A DNA stretch of 12,967 bases, taken from the NCBI GenBank assembly GCA_946221495.1, contig CAMIFA010000146.1, forward strand, positions 1 to 12,967. Reading direction: 5' to 3'. Below the pieces are notes generated by a model. The model was not told the DNA's origin. It searched no databases and was given only the letters and a program-made list of their open reading frames with translations. Positions 1 through 5,554 of this stretch are shown here, piece after piece. The position numbers and the translations under genes are program-made. Within the stretch, counting starts at the first letter, position 1; the number at the start of each line of letters is the position of its first letter. Source of the stretch: an uncultured cyanobacterium (GTDB taxonomy: Bacteria; Cyanobacteriota; Cyanobacteriia; Cyanobacteriales; Chroococcidiopsidaceae).

Positions 1-557
1 CAAGAACTACAACAGCAAGATACACAATAGAAGCAGAAGAAGCGCTAGAAGCAGACCTAGAACAATTTACGGAAGCAGATGCTGAGAACTTAGAATTTAC
101 GCCAGAAGACTTAGAAGAACTCGAAGCGGAATCAATAGAAAACATCAACTTGGAAGATGTCAACCCTGAGAGTATCGCCGAATCCCTAGAAATTTCGATG
201 GAAGGAGAGGAAGCAGAAGCATACGGTGGCTATACCCGCCCTAGCGCTGGTAGAACCGTGAACAAGCGGTTGCTCAAAACCTTCACAAGTTTGGTCAAGA
301 AATTGATCAAGAAAATTATGAGCAATCCGAGAACTCGTACCAGGCTGCAAGCTGCCACTCGTAAAGGACCAACTGCGGTTGCCAAACTACTAACGCCCAG
401 AGTGGCGCAGATGTTGCCTAGCTATTTCCGCTGGATGGCTCCGATCTACGTGCCTCGCGTGACTCGTGCTTTATCTGGTCCGATTCGCCAACAGGTTGGT
501 GTCAAAGCAGAGGAAGTTGAAGAAGCACCAGAGTGGGATAGTACTGGCATCTTTTAA
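1..557 (+). CDS. Acidic-leader / basic-core protein, copy 1 (5' end cut by window edge)
   Basis: Function not recognised. The frame is open from base 3, and the first 160 bases almost match the start of the gene at 837. By analogy only the first four bases (ATGG) are missing, which would give a protein of 186 residues. The N-terminal part is a Glu-rich leader containing LEFTPEDLEELEAES, followed by INLEDVNPESIAE and a Gly-Gly stretch (AYGGYTRP). After it comes a basic helical core with MSNPRTRTRLQAA, RKGPTAVAKLLTP and LPSYFRWMAPIY, ending EEVEEAPEWDSTGIF. It lacks the Lys/Ala-rich tail of copy 2. No signal peptide or membrane segment is evident. The family looks like a precursor protein with an acidic propeptide; that role is inferred from charge layout and from the protease downstream. 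An internal TTG at 150 is not a likely start because the conserved leader extends upstream of it. Confidence 0.8.
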   Translation, partial: RTTTARYTIEAEEALEADLEQFTEADAENLEFTPEDLEELEAESIENINLEDVNPESIAESLEISMEGEEAEAYGGYTRPSAGRTVNKRLLKTFTSLVKKLIKKIMSNPRTRTRLQAATRKGPTAVAKLLTPRVAQMLPSYFRWMAPIYVPRVTRALSGPIRQQVGVKAEEVEEAPEWDSTGIF

Positions 558-682
558 GGCGGAGGACGAAAGATAAAAAGGGTAGCCAAGATACCAGAAC
601 ACTTAAGGGTGTAGTTAAACTTGGCACCCTTGGCACTACTTTACCTCAGCACCCTCTCTTGAAGAGGAAATAGCAACCTTCT

Positions 683-736
683 CTCAATCTGGGTAACTGG
701 CGCTAGAAACCTTATAGTACAGTTGCCCAGATTGAG
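683..736 (+). repeat. Long inverted repeat / hairpin between leader genes 1 and 2
   Basis: The arm ctcaatctgggtaactg (683-699) pairs with cagttgcccagattgag (720-736): 17 bp including one U-G wobble, around a 20-nt loop. No T tract follows, so it is not a standard intrinsic terminator. It could stabilise or attenuate the transcript between the two paralogs, or be a remnant of a small element. It is the only obvious structure in the 279-bp spacer. Confidence 0.65.
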
Positions 737-836
737 GCTGATTATCACTAGAGCTTCTGTTTAACCAGGAATAACATTTCATGGTGTCAAACCCAAGATT
801 AACCTGCATAAAACTAATCCAAAAAAGGCAACTATC

Positions 837-1532
837 ATGGCAAGAACTACAACAGCAAGATACACAATAGAAGCAGAAGAAGCGCTAGAAGCAGATCTAG
901 AACAATTTACGGAAGCAGATGCCGAGAACTTAGAATTTACGCCAGAAGACTTGGAAGAACTCGAAGCTGAATCAACAGAAAACATCAACTTGGAAGATGT
1001 CAGCCCTGAGAGCGTAGCCGAAGCGCTAGAGGGTTTGATGGAGGCACAGGCAGCAACTGGCTCTGGAAATGGTTATACTTCCACCAGTCCTAGTAGATCT
1101 GCGCAAAAGGAGTTGCTGAAGGTCTTCACAGGCATGGTCAAGCAATTGGTGCAGAAAATCATGAGCAACCCGAAAACTCGTACCAAACTGCAAGTTGCGG
1201 TGCGCAAAGGACCAACTGCGGTTGCTCAACAGCTAACACCCATTGTCGCTAATGCGTTGCCTAGCTATCTGCGCTGGATGGCTCCTATGTACATCCCTGC
1301 GGTAACTCTTGTCCTGTTCGACCCGATTCGCCAGAAGGCTGGAGTTAAACCAGAGGAAGTTGAAGAAGCGCCTGAGTTTTTTGGGTTGCTTTTCAGACTC
1401 ATAAAACCCATATTGAAACCCATAGCTAAGAAGGCCGCTAAGAAGGTCGCTAAGAAAGCCGCTCCGAAGATCGCCCAGGTCGGTGTGAGGGTCGCTGATA
1501 AGGTCGCTCAGTACGGACAACAGAGGAGGTAA
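837..1532 (+). CDS. Acidic-leader / basic-core protein with Lys-Ala tail, copy 2
   Basis: 231 residues of unknown function. Residues 1-70 carry 23 acidic and 2 basic residues by my count (net about -21). Residues 71-231 carry 8 acidic and 28 basic (net about +20). Leader motifs are LEFTPEDLEELEAES (32-46) and INLEDVSPESVAEALEGL (50-67), then a Gly/Ser linker (74-79). The core has amphipathic basic helices (KELLKVFTGMVKQL), MSNPKTRTKLQ (109-119), RKGPTAVAQQLTP and LPSYLRWMAPMYIP. A histone H1-like AKKAAKKVAKKAAPK tail starts near 197. The ATG follows an A-rich stretch with aagg as a weak ribosome site. It is a tandem paralog of the gene at the window start, and the S8 protease gene follows 186 bp later on the same strand. 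A precursor whose acidic leader masks a cationic core fits the layout (inference). A DNA- or membrane-binding protein is also possible. Confidence 0.85.
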   Translation: MARTTTARYTIEAEEALEADLEQFTEADAENLEFTPEDLEELEAESTENINLEDVSPESVAEALEGLMEAQAATGSGNGYTSTSPSRSAQKELLKVFTGMVKQLVQKIMSNPKTRTKLQVAVRKGPTAVAQQLTPIVANALPSYLRWMAPMYIPAVTLVLFDPIRQKAGVKPEEVEEAPEFFGLLFRLIKPILKPIAKKAAKKVAKKAAPKIAQVGVRVADKVAQYGQQRR

Positions 1533-1564
1533 TGGAAATGAGTAAAGTGTAACCTCTATGCTAG

Positions 1565-1612
1565 CCCTCGCCTTAGTGGAAGCAAGTTGGTTGTCCCTTA
1601 AACAGGCGAGGG
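1565..1612 (+). repeat. Hairpin downstream of leader gene 2
   Basis: ccctcgcct (1565-1573) and aggcgaggg (1604-1612) form a perfect 9-bp GC-rich stem with a 30-nt loop. No T run follows, so it is only terminator-like. It lies between the stop codon at 1532 and the protease start at 1719 and could reduce read-through into the protease. Confidence 0.5.
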
Positions 1613-1718
1613 TTGACGACAGACTGCATTGCCTCTACGCCCTCCAATTCCTCTGTCAATCTAGGAAGTTAGGGCTGCGATCTAATTTTTCTTGCATTAC
1701 TACAGGAGCTAAAGCCTG

Positions 1719-3422
1719 ATGATTTCAGAAGATGATTTCCACCTACTCGGCGAGCAACTCGATCGCGCTTCTAGCGAAGTCCGCAACCAGTGGGGAGCCG
1801 AGATTGATGACAAACTTGAAAATCTCTTAGAGTATCAAATCCTAGCTGAAGAAAGCGGTTTTGAGTCTACTGAAAGCCAAAAAGTGATTGTTCATTACAA
1901 ACCAACTAAGTCGTTCGATAATTTCCTCAATGAGTTTGAGGAGTTGGAAGAATCATATGAGAAACGCGGAGAAGAATTTGAATGCCAAGAGTTCGACGAA
2001 TTTGAAAGCATAGCAAATGAAGCGATCGCGTCACTCTTGGAAGAGTTGCCAAACGCAGAGACTGGGGAACATTTAAGATTGGGAAATGCTGTCGTTGCCA
2101 ACCTCATCCCTGCCCAGATTAAACAAATTGCTAGTCGCAGCGATGTAGAACAAATCGAATTAGATAAGCCATTGCAGTTGGAACTTGACCAGAGCGCTAT
2201 TAGCGTGGGTGTGGTTAATGCCAGAACCAAAGGACTGGCTGGTACGGGCAAAGGCGTAATCATTGCTGTTTTGGATGGAGAGGTTGATATTAACCATCCT
2301 GACCTCAAGGGTCGTGTGGTTCACAAGCGGAACTACACCAACGAAGCGTGGGGTAATCCTCATTCGCATGGAACTCATGTAGCGGGTATCATCGCTGGTA
2401 ATGGCTCCAAGTATAAAGGCATGGCACCGGGGGCAATAATCTGGAGCTATAAGATTTTCCCCACTAACCCTCAAGAAGAATCCACCGGCTCGAAAGGTGC
2501 TGATGCGATTGAGGATGTCGTCAAGGATATGCAGCAAGAAAAGCGATTGCGAATTGCCAACTGTAGTTGGGGAGTATCCAGCCCCACGCTGGATGGTAAC
2601 AGCGCCGTCTCCGAAACCGCTGAACGAGCCACGAGACTTGGCTTAGTGTTAGTAAAAAGCGCGGGCAACGAAGGCACCAAAAGACCTGGACCTGGAAGCA
2701 TTACCCTACCGGCAGATGCCAGAGGCGATGTGATTGTCGTTGGAGCCTCTAGCCGTGATAGTACGAGAGTCATGCCTTTTAGCAGCCGAGGTCCAACGAG
2801 CGACGAGCGACCCAAGCCGGACATCTTGGCACCTGGTGAGGCGATTATGTCTGCCAAGCTTGGTGGCGGCTACGTTAGGCAGTCGGGTACCAGTATGGCA
2901 TCTCCCCATATTGCCGGAATAGCTGCCTTGATTTTGGAGCGTTATCCTAAGCTGCAACCTTGGCAGGTCAAGAAAATTCTCATGCAATCTGCCAAGAAAC
3001 TCGATGCTGAATTCGATGAAAATGACCAGGGGGTAGGATTGGTGGATGCTGCCAAAGCGCTACTGCTTGCAGGAGAACCGATCGCCAATGCGGAGCAGGT
3101 GGTAACGCCTAGACCAACGGTTAACAAATGGAAACTGCTGGAGCAGGTCAACATTCCCTTGCGAAATATAGGATATGAAACAATGCAAGGAGTGAAAGCG
3201 AGTTTAGTAGCACCTAAAGATATTAAAGTCACAAGTGCCGAACGAGACTATGGCACTTTGCGACCCGGTGCAGAAATAACCCGCAACTTTGCAATTGAAG
3301 TGCCTTCAAACCTCAAGTCGCCTCAATACAAGCTGACTTTAAACGTTAATTTCACTACGCCCAAGGGCAAGCAGACTCGCTCCTACAAGCTAACGCATAA
3401 AGTTCCCATCCTTCAGCGCTAG
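1719..3422 (+). CDS. Subtilisin-family (S8) serine peptidase with I9-like prodomain
   Basis: 567 residues. The catalytic triad is visible: Asp186 (AVLDGEVDINHPDL), His217 (HSHGTHVAG) and Ser392 (GTSMASPHIAG), plus oxyanion Asn317 (SAGNEG). The Asp motif reads D-G-E rather than the usual D-[ST]-G. Residues ~55-160 look like an inhibitor I9-type prodomain, ending in NAVVANLIPAQIKQIASRSD and VEQIELDKPL. The first ~110 residues are strongly acidic. The catalytic domain runs ~165-450. Residues ~460-567 form a beta-rich tail resembling a CARDB/Ig-type fold (IPLRNIGYETMQG). There is no signal peptide or anchor, so it may act inside the cell or be exported by another route. The ATG is preceded by aggag at 1704-1708. 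Flanking leader proteins are candidate substrates and the PrcB_C protein 51 bp downstream a candidate partner; both roles are inferred. Confidence 0.95.
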   Translation: MISEDDFHLLGEQLDRASSEVRNQWGAEIDDKLENLLEYQILAEESGFESTESQKVIVHYKPTKSFDNFLNEFEELEESYEKRGEEFECQEFDEFESIANEAIASLLEELPNAETGEHLRLGNAVVANLIPAQIKQIASRSDVEQIELDKPLQLELDQSAISVGVVNARTKGLAGTGKGVIIAVLDGEVDINHPDLKGRVVHKRNYTNEAWGNPHSHGTHVAGIIAGNGSKYKGMAPGAIIWSYKIFPTNPQEESTGSKGADAIEDVVKDMQQEKRLRIANCSWGVSSPTLDGNSAVSETAERATRLGLVLVKSAGNEGTKRPGPGSITLPADARGDVIVVGASSRDSTRVMPFSSRGPTSDERPKPDILAPGEAIMSAKLGGGYVRQSGTSMASPHIAGIAALILERYPKLQPWQVKKILMQSAKKLDAEFDENDQGVGLVDAAKALLLAGEPIANAEQVVTPRPTVNKWKLLEQVNIPLRNIGYETMQGVKASLVAPKDIKVTSAERDYGTLRPGAEITRNFAIEVPSNLKSPQYKLTLNVNFTTPKGKQTRSYKLTHKVPILQR

Positions 3423-3453
3423 AACTTGGTGTCAGTAGCAGGAAAAGTTTGCC

Positions 3454-3460
3454 AGGAGGT
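3454..3460 (+). promoter_or_regulatory. Shine-Dalgarno site that sets the PrcB copy 1 start
   Basis: aggaggt lies 13 nt before the ATG at 3474. Copy 2 has aaggag the same distance before its ATG at 4769, and both genes share the bases attcaaaATGAACATTG. The open frame extends upstream to a TTG at 3426, but that start would place this site inside the gene. Confidence 0.75.
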
Positions 3461-3473
3461 TGACAAATTCAAA

Positions 3474-3866
3474 ATGAACATTGATTTTACAACTATTGCA
3501 CGTGGTACTGATAGTAATTATCAAAGCGCTAGTCAAATGGTGATTGACAACTCAGAGCGCTGGAGCAATTGTTGGCAACTGCACACTTATGATACCGAGC
3601 CACTACCACCTGTTCCTCAAGTAGATTTTAGCCGCTACAGTGTAGTTGCCGTTTTTGCTGGCGAAAAGCCGACTAGCGGTTACTCCGTTGAGATCCTCAG
3701 AGTCGAAACTAATGGCTCCCAAACTAAGGAGCGATCAGCCGCAATTACCGTGCGGTATCGCCAGCCGAAAGCTGGAGAGTTTGTGACCGAGGCGCTTACC
3801 TATCCGTATCACATAATTAGGATTGCCAAAATAGATGGCAACAAGGTCGTCTTTCAACACATTTAA
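3474..3866 (+). CDS. PrcB_C domain protein, copy 1
   Basis: 130 residues. The C-terminal half matches the PrcB_C pattern: YSVVAVFAGEKPTSGYSVEI (55-74), ITVRYRQPKAGEF (91-103) and ALTYPYHIIRI (107-117). The prototype PrcB is a subunit of the Treponema denticola dentilisin complex, whose protease PrtP is a subtilisin-family enzyme. Finding this domain 51 bp after an S8 protease gene supports a protease-accessory role, though the partnership is inferred. Unlike the treponemal lipoprotein there is no signal peptide or lipobox, so it should share the protease's compartment. The ATG at 3474 is preferred because the paralog at 4769 begins at the same place with the same spacing from its ribosome site. 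It is about three quarters identical to that paralog by my alignment. Confidence 0.88.
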   Translation: MNIDFTTIARGTDSNYQSASQMVIDNSERWSNCWQLHTYDTEPLPPVPQVDFSRYSVVAVFAGEKPTSGYSVEILRVETNGSQTKERSAAITVRYRQPKAGEFVTEALTYPYHIIRIAKIDGNKVVFQHI

Positions 3867-3933
3867 CCAAGCGTGTCGTTGGTTCACCCTCAGCTGAACT
3901 CAATTCAATCAACATCAAAAATAGGAGAAAATT

Positions 3934-4428
3934 ATGAGAGTACAGAGAGTAAAAGTCGAACAAGTAGAGATGTTTTCCGAAGCGGAACTGGAGAGCCTAG
4001 AGTTCACACCAGAAGAATTAGAAGCCATTGAGCAAGAGCGAGTTCCTGATTTAGACAGTATATCTTTTGAGGATATTGCTGAAGATTTGGAAGCGATCCT
4101 TGAAGCCACACCTCCTCCTGGTTTACCTAGCAATTTCTTTCGTTTACCTCCTGAGCTTGCGTGGAATGTCTTCGCTCGTCTATCTTTTACAGACCGAAAC
4201 CGTCTTAAGCTGACAAGCCGGCAAATGAAAGCCTTGGTGGATGCTTTTGAAGCACACCAATATAACGCATTCGTCCATAGTATCATGAATTTTTCACGGT
4301 CACCGTCGCCGTCGTCACCGAGGTCGTCGCCGAGGTCGTCACCGAGGTCGTCGCCGAGGTCGTCACCGAGGTCGTCACCGAGGTCGTTGCTAAAGCCGTT
4401 GCTAAAGCGGTTGCTAAAGCGGCGTTAG
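3934..4428 (+). CDS. Acidic-leader protein with F-box-like core and repetitive tail
   Basis: 164 residues as read. Residues 14-33 (FSEAELESLEFTPEELEAIE) match the leaders of the two proteins upstream, and 42-57 (SISFEDIAEDLEAILEA) match their second leader block. After a Pro-rich linker, residues 68-102 fit an F-box-like pattern: RLPPELAWNVFARL, then SFTDRNRLKLTSRQMKALV. F-boxes are known mainly from eukaryotes, where they bind Skp1, and from some bacterial effectors. The tail is R-S-S-P repeats followed by LLKPLLKRLLKRR. An overlapping frame also gives a credible helical tail ending at 4490 (separate entry), so the true C-terminus is uncertain. The start has a good aggag site at 3923-3927 and lies 67 bp after PrcB copy 1. 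The core is unrelated to those of copies 1 and 2, so the leader seems to be a portable module. Confidence 0.8.
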   Translation: MRVQRVKVEQVEMFSEAELESLEFTPEELEAIEQERVPDLDSISFEDIAEDLEAILEATPPPGLPSNFFRLPPELAWNVFARLSFTDRNRLKLTSRQMKALVDAFEAHQYNAFVHSIMNFSRSPSPSSPRSSPRSSPRSSPRSSPRSSPRSLLKPLLKRLLKRR

Positions 4429-4490
4429 TGGCTTTAGCGGCTCTGGAAGCAGTAGCGGCCGCAGTCGGAGAACCCGCGAAAACCGATTGA
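4281..4490 (+). other. Alternative reading frame for the tail of the F-box-like protein
   Basis: This frame is -1 relative to the gene at 3934. It is open from 4281 to a TGA at 4488-4490 and reads YHEFFTVTVAVV, then VVTE/VVAE repeats, then VAKAVAKAVAKAALVAL and on to VGEPAKTD. One extra T, or a -1 slip, at the T5 run (4290-4294) would join it smoothly to the upstream coding part. It continues 20 codons beyond the annotated TAG with natural-looking codons. Against it, the A/G difference among the 12-bp repeats is synonymous in the annotated frame (Ser TCA/TCG) but changes Thr/Ala here. An ancestral frame broken by an indel, a programmed slip or a sequencing error are all possible. Confidence 0.4.
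4311..4421 (+). repeat. Two 12-bp tandem repeat arrays in the F-box gene
   Basis: There are six units of gtcgtcRccgag (4311-4382, R being a or g), then gtc, then three units of gttgctaaagcS (4386-4421, S being c or g). Because 12 is a multiple of three, gain or loss of a unit changes tail length without shifting frame. Confidence 0.9.
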
Positions 4491-4514
4491 GCAACAGCAC
4501 CGATAGCAACGACC

Positions 4515-4537
4515 GGGTGAATCAAATTGATTCACCC
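4515..4537 (+). terminator. Perfect 23-bp palindrome after the F-box gene
   Basis: gggtgaatcaa (4515-4525) and ttgattcaccc (4527-4537) are perfect inverse complements around a single a. In RNA this makes a strong hairpin. It is followed by tcttgagatc, so the U tract is poor. It sits 25 bp after the alternative stop at 4490 and 87 bp after the annotated one, before the second PrcB unit. A transcript-end or processing hairpin is the likeliest role; an operator for that unit is an alternative. Confidence 0.5.
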
Positions 4538-4611
4538 TCTTGAGATCAAATCTGCTGATGTGACTTCAAAGATTTGGCTGAAACTGTTGCACAAAACACA
4601 ACTCGTAGGAG

Positions 4612-4719
4612 TCGCCTCAATACAAGCTCATTTTAAAGCTCAATTTCACTACGCCAACTGGCAAGAAGAAAACTTACTCCTACAAACTAATGCATGATGT
4701 TCCTGCTCTCCAGCGCTAG
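4612..4719 (+). pseudogene. Stub of the S8 protease C-terminus
   Basis: Reading from 4612 gives SPQYKLILKLNFTTPTGKKK and then TYSYKLMHDVPALQR before TAG at 4717. This matches the last 34 residues of the protease (SPQYKLTLNVNFTTPKGKQT onward to VPILQR and stop), in frame and with many identical bases. No start codon or catalytic region precedes it. It marks the left end of the second tandem unit and is presumably not expressed as protein. Confidence 0.85.
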
Positions 4720-4749
4720 AACTTTGTGTCAGCAGAATAAAAACTAAAT

Positions 4750-4755
4750 AAGGAG
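4750..4755 (+). promoter_or_regulatory. Shine-Dalgarno site of PrcB copy 2
   Basis: aaggag lies 13 nt before the ATG at 4769, at the same distance as the equivalent site in copy 1. Its retention in the otherwise degraded second unit suggests that copy 2 is still translated. Confidence 0.7.
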
Positions 4756-4768
4756 ATTCAAATTCAAA

Positions 4769-5164
4769 ATGAACATTGGTTTCACAACTATTGCGCGGGG
4801 TATTGATAGTGGCTATCAAAGCGCCAGTAAAACGGTGATTGATAACTCAGAGCAATGGATTAGTTTATGGCAACTGCACACCTACAATGCCGAGCCACCG
4901 CCACCCGTTCCGCAAGTTGATTTCATCCGCTACAGCGTAGTCGCTATCTTTGCTGGAGAGCAGCCGACTAGCGGCTACTCGGTTGAGATTTTGAGTGTCG
5001 AGAACGGTGGCTCTCAAACTAAGGAGCAAGGAGCGATCGCAATTACCCTTCAGTATTGCCAGCCCAAAGCTGGAGAGTTTGTTACAGAGGCGCTTACCTA
5101 TCCGTATCACATGATTCGGATTCCCAAACTTGATGTGAGCAAGGTCGTCTTTAAACACATTTAA
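4769..5164 (+). CDS. PrcB_C domain protein, copy 2
   Basis: 131 residues, about three quarters identical to the protein at 3474 by my alignment. The family signature is intact: PTSGYSVEI, LQYCQPKAGEF and ALTYPYHMIRI. Differences cluster in the N-terminal third, for example at residues 21-33. One extra residue near position 89 coincides with a newly formed HIP1 octamer at about 5034. No signal peptide is present. It has no full protease gene of its own: directly upstream is only the protease stub. If expressed it could serve the single S8 protease at 1719 as an alternative subunit, or act alone. The frame is intact with a conserved ribosome site, so I treat it as a gene and not a relic. Confidence 0.85.
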   Translation: MNIGFTTIARGIDSGYQSASKTVIDNSEQWISLWQLHTYNAEPPPPVPQVDFIRYSVVAIFAGEQPTSGYSVEILSVENGGSQTKEQGAIAITLQYCQPKAGEFVTEALTYPYHMIRIPKLDVSKVVFKHI

Positions 5165-5554
5165 CCCAGCGCGTCCTTCACTCACGTCACTGGAGAGCGA
5201 TTCAATACACATCCACAACAAAGGAAAAAATCATCAGCACACAGAAAGTTCAAATCACCCAAACGGCAGGGTGAAACAAATTATTTTACTGTGTCGATCG
5301 TAAATATGAATTATTTACACATAGTTAGCATTCAATTTATTAATCTGAGCAAAGATGCTTGACTGCCTTAGAATTACAACCCATAGCAACTTTGTAGAAA
5401 AGACCCAACCAGTGGTGGTAAAAATTAGGGCAATCAAGCTAAGGTCAGAAGCCGCATGACTTTAGCTGACGATGGGCAAGATCAACTTCTACAACTGAAG
5501 CGTTAAATACCGATAGTTGTGCCGAATTAGAACCCCTAGATAGGTCTATTGAAC
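5165..5554. other. Gene-poor spacer after the duplicated locus
   Basis: Apart from the leader-gene relic at 5221-5274 I see no convincing gene, RNA or repeat here. A 17-codon frame beginning with ATG near 5457 (MTLADDGQDQLLQLKR) has no ribosome site and no recognised relative. Confidence 0.5.
5221..5274 (+). pseudogene. Relic of a fourth leader-gene start
   Basis: The segment aligns with 3921-3972, the ribosome site and first codons of the F-box leader gene. The expected ATG is ATC at 5233. The following codons read STQKVQITQTAG against RVQRVKVEQVEM, then TGA at 5272. Loss of the start and an early stop make it non-functional. It marks the right edge of the second tandem unit. Confidence 0.6.

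Larger units (their letters stand above)
1..1380 (+). repeat. Tandem duplication of the leader-protein gene (840-bp period)
   Basis: Bases 1-557 align with 841-1380. The first ~170 bases differ at only about ten sites, several of them synonymous, while the core-coding part is more diverged. Base 1 corresponds to base 841, so the repeat period is 840 bp. Homology stops near the shared EEVEEAPE codons, after which the two 3' ends are unrelated. Confidence 0.85.
3317..5274 (+). repeat. Tandem duplication: protease 3' end - PrcB - leader start
   Basis: The stretch from 3317 (protease codon ~534) through the PrcB gene and into the start of the leader gene at 3934 aligns with 4611-5274. The order in both is protease C-terminal codons, a spacer (agaact.tgtgtcag), an SD site, PrcB, and a leader-gene start. 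The period is about 1,294 bp. In the second unit the protease part is a 36-codon stub and the leader part only 13 codons. A tandem duplication with its left breakpoint inside the protease gene explains this most simply. Confidence 0.8.

Noticed and set aside
3426..3473. Upstream TTG extension of PrcB copy 1
   Set aside because: It would cover the strong aggaggt site, and the paralog starts at the equivalent of 3474.
4311..4421. 12-bp repeats considered as a CRISPR-like array
   Set aside because: Units are contiguous without spacers and lie inside a coding region.
4283..4525. 80-residue minus-strand frame rich in A-T-T-S-V
   Set aside because: It is a mirror of the 12-bp repeats in the plus-strand gene, with no ribosome site; low complexity alone keeps it open.
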